From Halorubrum xinjiangense (GTDB taxonomy: Archaea; Halobacteriota; Halobacteria; Halobacteriales; Haloferacaceae): a stretch of 64,000 nucleotides of DNA. Location: the NCBI RefSeq assembly GCF_900102375.1, contig NZ_FNBO01000001.1, positions 412,627-476,626 of the forward strand, in the 5' to 3' direction. The position numbers and the translations under genes are program-made. Of this stretch, positions 16,488 through 26,550 are shown one piece after another; within the stretch, counting starts at the first letter, position 1; every line of letters starts with the position of its first letter. The notes below the pieces were generated by a model. It saw nothing but the letters and a program-made list of their open reading frames with translations. It ran no database searches and had not been told where the DNA came from.

Positions 16488-16790
16488 CTTATAAACTGTT
16501 GCCAGCGGATCGACGAGGAACACCGCCAAAGCCCCAGCCGCGCTCGGCTCCCACAGCTCGCTGCGCTCCTCAGTCGCTCGCGCTGCTCGCTCCTTGCGGT
16601 GCTTGCGTCGCTGGGGTTCGCCGAGCGCGGCTGCCCCTTTGAATCCCACCCTTACCGCACAGCAACCGCACCTCACGCCTCCCCAGCCTCGTCGGCCTCC
16701 CTCCGGTCGGCCGACTCCCTCGCGCGTGCGACTCGCGCCCTTTGGGCGCTCGTCGGCACGCGCCACCACACAAGTAACAACGTTTTTAAT
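16488..16790 (-). repeat. Dispersed ~300-bp structured element, copy B
   Basis: Second copy, on the minus strand, within the 465-bp gap between cysS and the phosphotransferase-like gene. P1 is at 16722-16763 with inner stem 16735-16740/16744-16749. P2 is a 7-bp stem 16691-16697/16709-16715 (GTCGGCC/GGCCGAC). P3 has outer CAAAG/CTTTG (16527-16531 with 16637-16641) and a perfect 13-bp inner stem 16536-16548/16620-16632 whose sequence differs from that of copies A, C and E on both strands. AT boxes flank both ends: gtttttaat at 16782-16790 (element 5' side) and cttataaac at 16488-16496. Confidence 0.85.
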
Positions 16791-16885
16791 GAGTAGTAGA
16801 ATATCTGAGACTGTCTTCCCACCGTCGTAGCCGTAGCACCGTGCTGCGGGCGGCCGGTTGTCACCCGTCATGTGACGCTAGAACC

Positions 16886-17809
16886 ATGTCTACGGAGATT
16901 ACCACCAGACTCGACGCACAATTCGACACGTGTAGTGTGGTCCAGCAGATTCACGACGTGCCGCCACACGCGGTGTACGAGGTGACTGTCGATGGACGGC
17001 GTGCCGTTTACAAGACAGATACCGGACAAACTGGACGTGCCGCAATGGAGGGGCACGTCACGAGATTCGTCGGCGAAAATACGACGATTCCCGTTCCGGA
17101 GACGCTGTACGTCGGAGACGACTACTATGTCGCCGCGTGGCACGACGACGCACCTGCGCCGGACGATGGGCAGACCGCAGACGAAGACTGGGCATTCGCC
17201 GCCGGAGCGGGATTGGCACGACTCCACGACGAGACGGCTCCGTTGGTCGACAGCTACGGTGCGTTCCGATCGACTGCTGGTGGACTCTCCGTCGATGGAC
17301 ACGAGCAGTGGCACGAGGCTGCCACCGACTACGTACGTGGTCGCCGACCAGTGCTCGACCGACACGGCCATGCCGACATGGCGGATCTTGTCCTCAAGTA
17401 TCTGGAGGCGCATCCCAACGCGTTCGCCGGGGCCGGTGAGGCGGTCTGCTGTCACGGGTGGGCGACACCCGACCACGTCTCTGTGGTTGACGAAGAGATC
17501 GCCTGTCTCTTAGATTTCGAACACGCGATCGCCGCGCCGGTCGAATACGATTACTGGCGGGCTGTCGGACCGACGTTCGGACCCGACAGCGACGATGACG
17601 CCCGAAACGCGTTCCGCAAAGGCTACGAATCTATCCGCTCGCTACCGGACGAGTTCGACCGACGCGCTCCACTGTATGCCCTCTTGAATTTCGTCTTCTT
17701 CTTCGAGTCGCTGTATGTTCAGGATCAGCATGGTCCAGCCGAAACGGCTGAGAAAGCAGCGCAGTTCCGGAAGACAATCAATAACATCCTCGACGACCTC
17801 AAAGCGTAG
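16886..17809 (+). CDS. Aminoglycoside phosphotransferase (APH)-fold protein with altered catalytic motif
   Basis: A 307-residue protein of the APH/choline kinase-like fold. N-lobe features are 'VYEVTVDGRRAVYKTDTGQ' with the ATP-contacting Lys, and the C-lobe has 'AGAGLARLHDETAPL'. The catalytic loop, normally HGDxxxxN, reads 'VCCHGWATPDHVSVV', so the catalytic Asp is Trp and the Asn is His; the metal-binding 'CLLDFEHAIAAPVEYDYWR' (LLDFE) is intact. It may be an inactive relative, or use another residue. GC is well below the neighbours, indicating transfer. The ATG at 16886 is chosen over 16841 because the extra N-terminal part has no family match. It follows repeat copy B. Confidence 0.75.
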   Translation: MSTEITTRLDAQFDTCSVVQQIHDVPPHAVYEVTVDGRRAVYKTDTGQTGRAAMEGHVTRFVGENTTIPVPETLYVGDDYYVAAWHDDAPAPDDGQTADEDWAFAAGAGLARLHDETAPLVDSYGAFRSTAGGLSVDGHEQWHEAATDYVRGRRPVLDRHGHADMADLVLKYLEAHPNAFAGAGEAVCCHGWATPDHVSVVDEEIACLLDFEHAIAAPVEYDYWRAVGPTFGPDSDDDARNAFRKGYESIRSLPDEFDRRAPLYALLNFVFFFESLYVQDQHGPAETAEKAAQFRKTINNILDDLKA

Positions 17810-17887
17810 CATCACGCGTCGACGAGAAGAGCAGTCAGCGAATATCGGATCGGCGGCGTCGGGCCGCCGTCTTCCGAGGTCCAGGCC

Positions 17888-18694
17888 TCAATCCAGCACG
17901 TGTTCCGTGTCGTACGAGCCGAGCACCTTGACCCAGCCGTTGTCCGCGATGGCCTCGACGTCCTCGACCGCCTTCGCCATGTGGTCCTCGTAGAGACCGG
18001 CGTCGACGTCGAAGTGGAATAGGTAGTCACCGAGACGCTCGCCGCTCGGGCGCGACTCGATCCGCGAGAGGTTGAGGTTGCGGTCGGCGAACGCCTCCAA
18101 CAGTTCGAGCAGGAGCCCGGGGTAGTTCGCGTTCGGGTAGACGATCAGCGTGGTCTTCCCGCCGGCGTCGGAGCGCGCGGACTCGGGCGCGACGACGAGG
18201 AACCGAGTCGCGTTCGAGGTTCGGTCCTGAATGTCCTGCGCGAGGATAGAGAGGTCATCGCCGGCGTTGTCCGGGTGACCGATCCCGGCGACGCGGGCGT
18301 CCTCGCGGGCGCGCTCGACCCCGCGGGCCGTCGAGGCGACCGCTTCGAGGCCCGCGTCGGGGTAGTTCGCCTCCAGCCAGTTGCGACACTGCGCGAGCGC
18401 CTGCGAGTGGCTCGCGACGACGTCGAACCCGTCGTCCTGCGCGAGGAGGGCGTGGCGGATCGGCGTGACGACCTCGCGGGTGACGGCGACGTCGTAGTCG
18501 GCGAGCGCGTCGAGGCTCTCCGTGACGGAGCCCTCGATGCTGTTCTCGATGGGGACGACCCCGCGCTCGAACTCGCCGTCTGCGACGGCGTCGACGATGG
18601 CGGTGACCGATTCGCGGAACGACACCTCGGCAGCGACGGCGCGGGCGGCGCGGTGCGAGTACGTGCCGGCGGGGCCCAGCGTGACGGCGTTCAT
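17888..18694 (-). CDS. pheA: Prephenate dehydratase
   Basis: A 268-residue enzyme that converts prephenate to phenylpyruvate in phenylalanine synthesis. It starts MNAVTLGPAGTYSHRAARAV and contains 'VVPIENSIEGSVTESLDAL' and the essential TRF motif in 'DIQDRTSNATRFLVVAPES'. The C-terminal ACT domain has 'PGLLLELLEAFADRNLNLSR' and the phenylalanine-sensing 'IESRPSGERLGDYLFHFDV' (ESRP), so feedback inhibition by phenylalanine is expected. The frame extends far upstream, but the ATG at 18694 begins exactly at the conserved TLGPxGTxS start. It is convergent with the APH-like gene. Confidence 0.95.
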   Translation of the reverse strand: MNAVTLGPAGTYSHRAARAVAAEVSFRESVTAIVDAVADGEFERGVVPIENSIEGSVTESLDALADYDVAVTREVVTPIRHALLAQDDGFDVVASHSQALAQCRNWLEANYPDAGLEAVASTARGVERAREDARVAGIGHPDNAGDDLSILAQDIQDRTSNATRFLVVAPESARSDAGGKTTLIVYPNANYPGLLLELLEAFADRNLNLSRIESRPSGERLGDYLFHFDVDAGLYEDHMAKAVEDVEAIADNGWVKVLGSYDTEHVLD

Positions 18695-18783
18695 TACGCC
18701 AACGTATCGGCGGCGGTGAGAAAAGCCTGCGGGGCGCGGCGATGTTTCCGGTCCGGTGCGGTCGGCTCCGATCCCCGGAGGGG

Positions 18784-19965
18784 TCACTCCGCGTCCGGGT
18801 CGGTCGGCACGCCGCCGAGGTTCCCCTCGTCGTCGAACCGCTTGGCGCGGAGGAAGCGCGCGCGGTAGCGGTTCGCGCCCTCCTTCGTGTCCGCCTCGCG
18901 GATCTCGTCGGTCCGGCCGTCCGCGACCGCGTCGATAATGTCCTCCACCTGCTCCTTCTCGCTCGGGGTCAGCTCGAACTCGTACGTCCGGGGCTGTTCG
19001 CTCTCCAGCCGCGTCCACTTGCGCGCGGCCGACACCACCACGGAGCAGGGCTCGCGGCAGGGGAAGGCACCGTCGCCGCCGTCGACGTCGAGGTCGGTGT
19101 CCTCGTCGTACTGCCACTCCCGGCGCTTGAGACACTGCGAGTCGTCACAGCAGGCCTCCGCGACCCAGTTGACGTGTTCGTACCCCTCGCCGCGGTCCCA
19201 CGTCTTCACCACGCCGTAGATGCCCGACTGGCGCTCCATCGTCTCACGCCAGTGGGTCACGTCCAGCTCGCCCTCGCGCTCGCGGTGCCAGTTGGCGACC
19301 GTCGCGGGGTAGATCGTCTCCACCGTCTCGTAGAGGTCGCGCGGGCCCAGATCGGGGAAGACCCACCCGCCCGCGAGCGACGGGGCCGTCTTGAGCGGGC
19401 GGTACCGCCCCTTCTCGTCGAGAGTGACCAGCTCGCGCGCGCCGAGCGGGTCCTCGTGCGTCTCCAAGTCGTCGACCGGGACGCCCGCGTCGTCGGCGTG
19501 GCGCAGGTCGTAGCGGCGCTCGCCCCGGTCCGTGATCGTGGCCGTGATCTTCAGCTCGCCCCAGGCGCGCTCGATCCCCTCCGCGAGCGCGGCGTACCGG
19601 GTCGCGACGGTCTCGCCGTCGGCGTCCTCGATCCAGCGGAGGAAGGCGCGGCGCGGCCCGAACTCGCCGACAACGCGCTCGAAGGCGTACCAGTCGGTGA
19701 CGGCGGCGGCGCGCTCAGACAGCGCCTCGTGAAGCTCGCGCTCCGTCAGGGGCTCCGGGCGGCCGCCGTCGGCGAGGACGTACCCCCCATCGTCGTCGCG
19801 CGCGACGCTGAACCCCTCGAACCGGAGCGGTTCGTCCGGGTCGCGGTCGTCGAGCGCGTCGAGGACCGCGTCGAAGGCGTCGCCCGGAAGATCGATTACG
19901 GGGACTTCGGGCCCGTCAGCGTCCGCCGCGTCCGCAGAGTCCGCGGCCTGCGGCTGGTCGCTCAC
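18784..19965 (-). CDS. DR2241-family Fe-S protein (cobaltochelatase-associated)
   Basis: A 393-residue protein with long acidic N-terminal region and C-terminal cysteine cluster 'EACCDDSQCLKRREWQYDED' plus 'FPCREPCSVVVSAARKW', which looks like a [4Fe-4S]-type binding site. The central region 'WYAFERVVGEFGPRRAFLRW' matches the DR2241 family, which is found next to or fused with CbiX-type chelatases. Here it lies 2 bp downstream of cbiX in the same direction, so the two are co-transcribed. It may serve metal insertion or electron transfer during cobalamin or siroheme synthesis. That role is inferred from the neighbour, not shown. Confidence 0.8.
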   Translation of the reverse strand: MSDQPQAADSADAADADGPEVPVIDLPGDAFDAVLDALDDRDPDEPLRFEGFSVARDDDGGYVLADGGRPEPLTERELHEALSERAAAVTDWYAFERVVGEFGPRRAFLRWIEDADGETVATRYAALAEGIERAWGELKITATITDRGERRYDLRHADDAGVPVDDLETHEDPLGARELVTLDEKGRYRPLKTAPSLAGGWVFPDLGPRDLYETVETIYPATVANWHREREGELDVTHWRETMERQSGIYGVVKTWDRGEGYEHVNWVAEACCDDSQCLKRREWQYDEDTDLDVDGGDGAFPCREPCSVVVSAARKWTRLESEQPRTYEFELTPSEKEQVEDIIDAVADGRTDEIREADTKEGANRYRARFLRAKRFDDEGNLGGVPTDPDAE

Positions 19966-19967
19966 GG

Positions 19968-20837
19968 TCAGTCCCCCGTGGCGACGCGGGTCGTCTCGCG
20001 CACGTCGTCGAGCGCGCTCCCGAGGTCGGCGCCGGCGTCGGCGGCGCGCTCTAAGACCACGTCGGCCATGAGCGGCTCCGTCCCCACCGCGCCCGCGTAC
20101 CAGATCCGGGTGCCGTCGACCTCAGTGGGCACGTCGTACCCCTCGGTGTGGTCCTCGCAGAGCCCCACGTCCTCCGGGATGTCTTCCTGGGTGTGGTAGC
20201 CGTCGGCGATGAACAGCGGGACCAGCACCACGTCGTCGCTCTCGAAGAACTCGGGGAGGTCGTCGACCTCCGGGTCCTCGTCCATGTACAGCGCCTTCAC
20301 CTCGTCGAAGCGGTCGCGCTCGGCGATCCGGTCGGCGTGGTACTCGATCGCCTTCGCCGAGTTCTCGTTGCGCTCGGTGCCGTGGCCGACGACGGCGAGG
20401 CCGAAGTCGTCGCCCACGTCGGGGTCGTCCGTCACCGACTCCGCGCGCCGGACGATCACGTCGGTCATCGCGCGGTGGGTCCCGACCGGGCCGCAGTAGT
20501 GGACCTCGCGGTCGATATCCTCGGCGACGAGGGTGGCCTGATCGGCCGAGAGCCCGTCGGAGTCCCACTCGGAGACGTCCCAGCCGGCGAGCCGGAGCTC
20601 GCGGGGGATCACCTGCTCGGTGAAGTACCCCTCCGAGATGAAAAGCGGGACGACGTAGATCTCGTCGCCCTCGACGGTGCGCAGCACCTCCCGGAAGTGC
20701 GGTTCCTCCTTCCAAAACCCGGTGCGGACCTCGTCGAGGGCACCGGTAGCGCGGATCGTGTCGGCGTGGTCGTACGTCGGCGCGCTCGACTCGGGGTTGA
20801 GGTGGGAGCCGTGCGCGACGATGACGAGCGACTGCAT
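19968..20837 (-). CDS. cbiX: Sirohydrochlorin cobaltochelatase, two-domain CbiX
   Basis: A 289-residue chelatase that inserts cobalt into sirohydrochlorin in the anaerobic cobalamin route. Two CbiX half-domains are seen: the first starts 'MQSLVIVAHGSHLNPES' with the catalytic His in HGS and 'IYVVPLFISEGYFTEQVIPR'; the second has 'GLAVVGHGTERNENSAKAI' and 'VVLVPLFIADGYHTQEDIPE'. The repeat structure resembles the long class II-like chelatases of archaea. It overlaps closely with the DR2241-family gene downstream. The rest of the ring-contraction genes are not in this window; the later B12 genes form an operon at 34.9-44.1 kb. Confidence 0.9.
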   Translation of the reverse strand: MQSLVIVAHGSHLNPESSAPTYDHADTIRATGALDEVRTGFWKEEPHFREVLRTVEGDEIYVVPLFISEGYFTEQVIPRELRLAGWDVSEWDSDGLSADQATLVAEDIDREVHYCGPVGTHRAMTDVIVRRAESVTDDPDVGDDFGLAVVGHGTERNENSAKAIEYHADRIAERDRFDEVKALYMDEDPEVDDLPEFFESDDVVLVPLFIADGYHTQEDIPEDVGLCEDHTEGYDVPTEVDGTRIWYAGAVGTEPLMADVVLERAADAGADLGSALDDVRETTRVATGD

Positions 20838-20960
20838 ACCCGTACTGGGGCCGCGCCGCTCTTAGGGACTTCGGAGGCTGCGAGCCGCCGAGAACGCGAG
20901 CCGCCGCCGGCGAACGCCCCGACCGAAACGATCTTGCCCGGCCGACGCGCAACCCCGCGC

Positions 20961-21506
20961 ATGTCGCTGGCAGCCGAGACGCGCGAGGCGGTCAGAGCAC
21001 ACCCGTTCGTCCGCGACGCGCTCCGCGCCGGACTGGTGAACCACAGCGCAGCCGCGACCTGGCTCGCGGAGCGCGCCGACCTCGACGGCGACCCGGACGC
21101 GATCGCGGCCGCGCTCCGCCGGTTCCGCGAGGACCTGCCGCCGTACGAGGCCGACGCCCGGACCGCGAGCGTCTCGATGCGGAGCGGGGTGGGCGTAGTT
21201 GACGCCGCGGACGACAGCCGCACGGGCGAGCCGGACGACGGCCGCACGGACGACGCTCCGCTCCTCCGCGTCGGCGACGCAGCGGTCGTCGACGGCGGCG
21301 ACCAGACGGCGATCCTCGCGACCGGCGACGTCGACCCCGCGGCGCTGGCGAGCGCGCTCGACCGGCTCGCGGCCGCGGACGTCGAGGTCGCGGCCGCGGG
21401 CGTGTCCGGCGACGCGCTCGTCTGCGTCGTCTCCCGGCGCGACGGCGCAAGTGCGGTGCGCGTCGTCGAGGCGACGCTGGAGGCGGTGCCAGGCGACGAG
21501 CGCTGA
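20961..21506 (+). CDS. Conserved haloarchaeal protein with HTH-like N terminus and ACT-like C terminus
   Basis: A 181-residue protein starting MSLAAETREAVRAHPFVRDA. The N-terminal 75 residues hold a helical unit 'LVNHSAAATWLAERADLDGD' typical of a small haloarchaeal family, and the C-terminal 70 residues 'QTAILATGDVDPAALASAL' to the end resemble an ACT-like ligand-sensing fold. This arrangement suggests a small-molecule-responsive regulator, but no ligand can be named. It is divergent from cbiX, with about 120 bp between the starts. Another option is a purely structural role. I rely on the fold pattern only. Confidence 0.6.
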   Translation: MSLAAETREAVRAHPFVRDALRAGLVNHSAAATWLAERADLDGDPDAIAAALRRFREDLPPYEADARTASVSMRSGVGVVDAADDSRTGEPDDGRTDDAPLLRVGDAAVVDGGDQTAILATGDVDPAALASALDRLAAADVEVAAAGVSGDALVCVVSRRDGASAVRVVEATLEAVPGDER

Positions 21507-21568
21507 CCGGTCGGCGGAGCACCAACCGGACGGCAGTGCGCGGACCGATCCTGTCCGGGAAGGCCTTT

Positions 21569-22120
21569 ATGCCGCCCTCTCCCCCACCGGATCCCGTGTT
21601 GCTCACGACCGCCTTCGTCTTCCACGTGCTCTCCGGCGCGCTGTGGACCGGCGCGACGCTGTACGTCGTCTACGCCACCCTGCCGCGGGCGGCCGACGGG
21701 ACGCTCGGTCGCCCCGCGTTCGTCGACGCCGCGCACCGCCTGCTCATGATCACGCGCTGGACGGGGGTAGTCCTCCCCGTCACCGGTGCGTACATGGTCT
21801 GGCGGCTGTACACGCCGCTCGCGGCCCTCGCGACGACCCGGCGCGGATGGGCCGTGCTCGCGATGCTGTCGCTGTGGGGCGTCATGAACGGGCTCGTCGA
21901 ACTGGGCGTCCTCCGGATGCGCCGCGAGGTCGACCCCGAGATCGGGTGGGGCCGATACATGGCCGAGGGGTTCCCGGTCGACGCGGTCGCGGGGACGGGG
22001 AGCGTCCCGGGGTCCGCCCGGTTAGCGTCCGTCGGCCGACCCTACCTGCTGGCGAGCGCGGGCCTCGCCGTCCTGTTACTTGTCGACGCCGCACTCCTCG
22101 CCGGCGGGGTTCCGGGGTGA
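21569..22120 (+). CDS. CopD-like multi-pass membrane protein
   Basis: A 183-residue membrane protein with four hydrophobic segments at about residues 8-30, 55-75, 88-108 and 148-172. The first contains 'FVFHVLSGALWTGATLYVVY' and the second 'AHRLLMITRWTGVVLPVTGA', which resemble the CopD/PcoD family of copper-related membrane proteins; the conserved His and Trp in these helices are the usual metal-related residues. The ATG at 21569 is favoured over 21536. The metal link is inferred from family likeness and there is no copper chaperone nearby. It lies upstream of the thermosome gene with a separate promoter. Confidence 0.5.
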   Translation: MPPSPPPDPVLLTTAFVFHVLSGALWTGATLYVVYATLPRAADGTLGRPAFVDAAHRLLMITRWTGVVLPVTGAYMVWRLYTPLAALATTRRGWAVLAMLSLWGVMNGLVELGVLRMRREVDPEIGWGRYMAEGFPVDAVAGTGSVPGSARLASVGRPYLLASAGLAVLLLVDAALLAGGVPG

Positions 22121-22135
22121 CGGGGCCAAGTGGAG

Positions 22136-22143
22136 TATATAAA
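22136..22143 (+). promoter_or_regulatory. Orphan TATA-like box upstream of thermosome region
   Basis: The sequence tatataaa lies 177 bp before the thermosome ATG and 16 bp after the CopD-like stop. It could give a long-leader thermosome transcript or a short non-coding RNA of up to about 140 nt. No reading frame starts at the expected distance. Confidence 0.3.
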
Positions 22144-22287
22144 CGGCGTCGAATTAGCTATCTCGCAGCGACAGAGATCAATGCTAACTCCCCGCATGAA
22201 TTGAAGCCGAACGTCGCCGAGTCGTGTGTTTTTGTGCGAACAGCCTCGTCGCAGGCAGTCTGCGCGCGCCGGCCTTTCACCGAGTCA

Positions 22288-22295
22288 TTTATATA
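22288..22295 (+). promoter_or_regulatory. TATA box of the thermosome gene
   Basis: The box tttatata, centred about 28 bp upstream of the ATG at 22320, is followed by an AT-rich stretch (agaatcacaatcaatcaaac). It is preceded by 'ttcaccgagtca', in the position of a BRE. Archaeal chaperonin genes are heat-induced; the sequence alone does not prove this here. Confidence 0.65.
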
Positions 22296-22319
22296 GAATC
22301 ACAATCAATCAAACGCTGT

Positions 22320-23978
<1,659 letters not shown>

Positions 23979-24189
23979 GAGAGGGAGTACGAGACTCACC
24001 CCCGATCGCCGTACCGACGACCGACCGACAGTAACCGCGTTCACACGCTCCGTTTTCCCCCGTTTTCGCGCACCGTTCCGTAGTGTCCACCAGGCCCGCA
24101 TCCGCGCCCGTGATGTCCCCGGCCGCCCGTGCGCGACGGACGCATCCGCGGCCGCACCTCTTTACGGATCCAAGCCGTACATGACGGTG

Positions 24190-24444
24190 ATGGCGAACCT
24201 AACGCTCTACGAGCTCGAAGGCTGTCCGTTCTGCGCGAAGGTGAAGACGAAGCTGGCCGACCTCGAGTTGGAGTACGACTCGATCATGGTGCCGCGCTCG
24301 CACGGCGACCGCACGGAGGTCGAGGAGGTCTCCGGGCAGACCGGCGTCCCCGTCCTCGTCGACGAAGAGCACGGGGTCGAGGGGATGCCCGAGAGCGACG
24401 ACATCGTCGAATACCTCGAAGAGACGTACGGGAACGCGAGCTGA
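24190..24444 (+). CDS. Glutaredoxin-like/thioredoxin-fold protein
   Basis: An 84-residue thioredoxin-fold protein with the redox motif 'LTLYELEGCPFCAKVKTKLA' (CPFC near residue 10) and the cis-Pro region 'VSGQTGVPVLVDEEHGVEGM'. The layout matches glutaredoxin or a GST N-terminal domain without the GST helical domain. An in-frame ATG at 24181 adds three residues (MTV); the ATG at 24190 fits a T-rich box at 24160-24164, about 28 bp upstream. Function in thiol-disulfide exchange is inferred. The next gene downstream encodes a DUF192 protein. Confidence 0.8.
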   Translation: MANLTLYELEGCPFCAKVKTKLADLELEYDSIMVPRSHGDRTEVEEVSGQTGVPVLVDEEHGVEGMPESDDIVEYLEETYGNAS

Positions 24445-24523
24445 TCCCGACGCGACCGACGACGCGCCCGGCGGCGCCGACCGAACGAGAGGCTATTTAT
24501 CCGCCCGCGGCGAGGTGGCGGGC

Positions 24524-24874
24524 GTGCGACTCGTACACCGCCCCGAGTCGGGGTCCGAGACCGTCCTCGCGAGCGACGTCGACGTTGCGCGCTCGACGCT
24601 CGAACAGGCCCGCGGGCTGATGTTCCGGCGGTCGATTCCGGACGACTACGCCCTGGTCTTCCCGTTCGACGAGCCCGAGACGCGGTGGCTCCACATGCTG
24701 TTCGTGCCGTTCGCGATCGACGCGGCGTGGCTCGTCGACGGGGAGGTGACGGCGAAAAAGCGGCTCGCGCCGTTCGTCGGGCTGGGTCGCGGCCGCGCCG
24801 ACACCGTCGTCGAACTCCCGGCGGGCGCGGCGGAGCCGGTGGCGGTCGGCGACGAGCTGCGGCTCGACGAGTGA
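24524..24874 (+). CDS. DUF192 family protein
   Basis: A 116-residue DUF192 protein with the typical core 'TLEQARGLMFRRSIPDDYAL' and 'RWLHMLFVPFAIDAAWLVDG', including the conserved 'MFR' and 'HMLFVP' motifs. An earlier in-frame GTG at 24515 exists, but the GTG at 24524 (reading MRLVHRPESGSE) sits about 28 bp after ctatttat (24493-24500), so it is chosen. DUF192 proteins have no agreed function; a periplasmic or surface role has been suggested for some. It converges with the kinase gene, with only 18 bp between stops. Confidence 0.85.
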   Translation: MRLVHRPESGSETVLASDVDVARSTLEQARGLMFRRSIPDDYALVFPFDEPETRWLHMLFVPFAIDAAWLVDGEVTAKKRLAPFVGLGRGRADTVVELPAGAAEPVAVGDELRLDE

Positions 24875-24892
24875 GCGAGCTCCTCGACCGCC

Positions 24893-26422
24893 CTACGGCG
24901 CGTCCGCTGAGTCGTCGGGACCGAACAGCTCCGCGTCCTCGGGCGGTTCCTCGTCCGCGGCGCGAAGCGACAGCTCGATCCGGCTGCCGCCCGCTTTGCT
25001 CTCGGCGATGTCGAGGCTCCCGCCGCCCGCGGTGACGATCCAGTTCACGTACCAGAGGCCGAGCCCGCTCGCGTGTTCGAGCGGCGTCTCCTCGCCCGTG
25101 AGGACGGCCCGCTCGGCCGGTGGGATCCCCGGTCCGTCGTCGGCCACGACGAGCGAGACCCACGACTCGCTGGGCAGCTCCGCGGCCGAAATTCTGACTC
25201 GGGGGTCGTCCGCGTCGTTGTGGCGGACCGCGTTATCGACGAGTTCGCTGATCGCCTCGGGGAGGAACGCGACCGCAGAGACGGCGAGGTCCGTCGGCAC
25301 GTCGACGTCCACGGCCGCCCGAGCGCGGATCTCCTGGTCAAGCGATTTCAGGCCCGCGTCGACCGCGGACGCGAGCGCGACCGGCCGCGGCGAGGGGCGC
25401 TGGGAGAGCAGCCGCTCCACCTTCCGCGAGGTCTCGCCGAGGCGCAGCAGCCGCTCGGCGGTGTCGACGACCCGTTCGAGCTCGGTGACGAGGTCGGGGT
25501 CGTCGACCGCCTCGATGGCCCGCCCGGTGAACCCCGTGACCACGTTGAGGTCGTTCCGGAAGTTGTGCCGCAGCACGCGCGTCAACACCGCGAGCCGCTC
25601 CTCCCTGAGCGACGCCTCGGTGAGGTCCTCGCCGACGCCGACCGCGCCGACGACCCGGTCGCCGTCCGTCACCGGGCCGATCGAGAGCCGGTAGGGGACG
25701 CGCTCGCCGGAGCGCGTGAGCAGTCGGGGCTCACAAGAGACGGTCTCCCGTTCGCGGTACACCCGGGAGAGGGACTCGCTCACGAGCGCGCTCGTCTCCT
25801 CGTCGAACAGCGAGGTGAGCGCCGTCCCGGACAGCGAGGCGGGCTCGTAGCCCGAGTCGGCCGCAAGCCGGCCGTTCCACCGCGCGAGCGTCCCCTCTTC
25901 GGTACAGCGGAACAGCGCGAGCGGGACGGTCTCGGCAAGCGCGTCGACGAGCCGGCGCTCGGCGTCGCGCTCGGTCTCGGCGGCGACGCGGGCGGTGGCG
26001 TCGGAGAACCCGACGACGAGCCACTCGTCGCCGGCGATCGTCGCCGCGTGGAGCGCCGCGTCGACCCGGAGACCGGGGTCGCCCAGCCGGAGGTCCCACT
26101 CGAACCGCCGGACTCCCCCGCCAGCCCTCTCGGGATCGGTTCCGGCCGCAGAGGCGGCGATGTCGGCGATCGGCTCCCCGGCCACGGTGACGTCGTCCTC
26201 GCCGAGGTCGGGGAGCCCCATCAGCGTCAGCGTGCCGCGGTCATGTCCAAGGAGATCGACCGCGGGCGGATTCGCGGCGCGGACCGCCAGCGTGTCCGGA
26301 TCGCAGACGAGCGTCGGGGTCGGGATCGCCTCGACGAACGCCCGGAGGATCCCGCTCGCGCCGGCGTCGCCGCTCGACGCCGGTCGGTCTGCGGTCGGCG
26401 GCTCCGCGTCGCGGTCACCCAT
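24893..26422 (-). CDS. PAS-domain histidine kinase
   Basis: A 509-residue sensor kinase with no transmembrane segment. Two PAS domains are seen: residues about 25-145 ('FVEAIPTPTLVCDPDTLAVR') and about 155-275 ('LAETVPLALFRCTEEGTLAR'). The HisKA region has the phospho-acceptor His in 'LTRVLRHNFRNDLNVVTGF', and the HATPase domain has 'AISELVDNAVRHNDADDP' (N box), 'LVVADDGPGIPPAERAVL' (G1 box) and 'EHASGLGLWYVNWIVTAGGG'. This is the common haloarchaeal HNF-type kinase. A cytosolic signal is implied by the lack of membrane helices. No cognate receiver gene is adjacent. Confidence 0.9.
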   Translation of the reverse strand: MGDRDAEPPTADRPASSGDAGASGILRAFVEAIPTPTLVCDPDTLAVRAANPPAVDLLGHDRGTLTLMGLPDLGEDDVTVAGEPIADIAASAAGTDPERAGGGVRRFEWDLRLGDPGLRVDAALHAATIAGDEWLVVGFSDATARVAAETERDAERRLVDALAETVPLALFRCTEEGTLARWNGRLAADSGYEPASLSGTALTSLFDEETSALVSESLSRVYRERETVSCEPRLLTRSGERVPYRLSIGPVTDGDRVVGAVGVGEDLTEASLREERLAVLTRVLRHNFRNDLNVVTGFTGRAIEAVDDPDLVTELERVVDTAERLLRLGETSRKVERLLSQRPSPRPVALASAVDAGLKSLDQEIRARAAVDVDVPTDLAVSAVAFLPEAISELVDNAVRHNDADDPRVRISAAELPSESWVSLVVADDGPGIPPAERAVLTGEETPLEHASGLGLWYVNWIVTAGGGSLDIAESKAGGSRIELSLRAADEEPPEDAELFGPDDSADAP

Positions 26423-26550
26423 CTATCGACTCACGACGCGCTCCGCATTTATTTGTTTGTGGGTCTAGGTGTCTTCCGAGCGCCTCGCGACGACGCCGAG
26501 GGGCGACGTCGCTCGATGCGGCGTGACAAATCGGTCAGCAGTCGGTCGGT

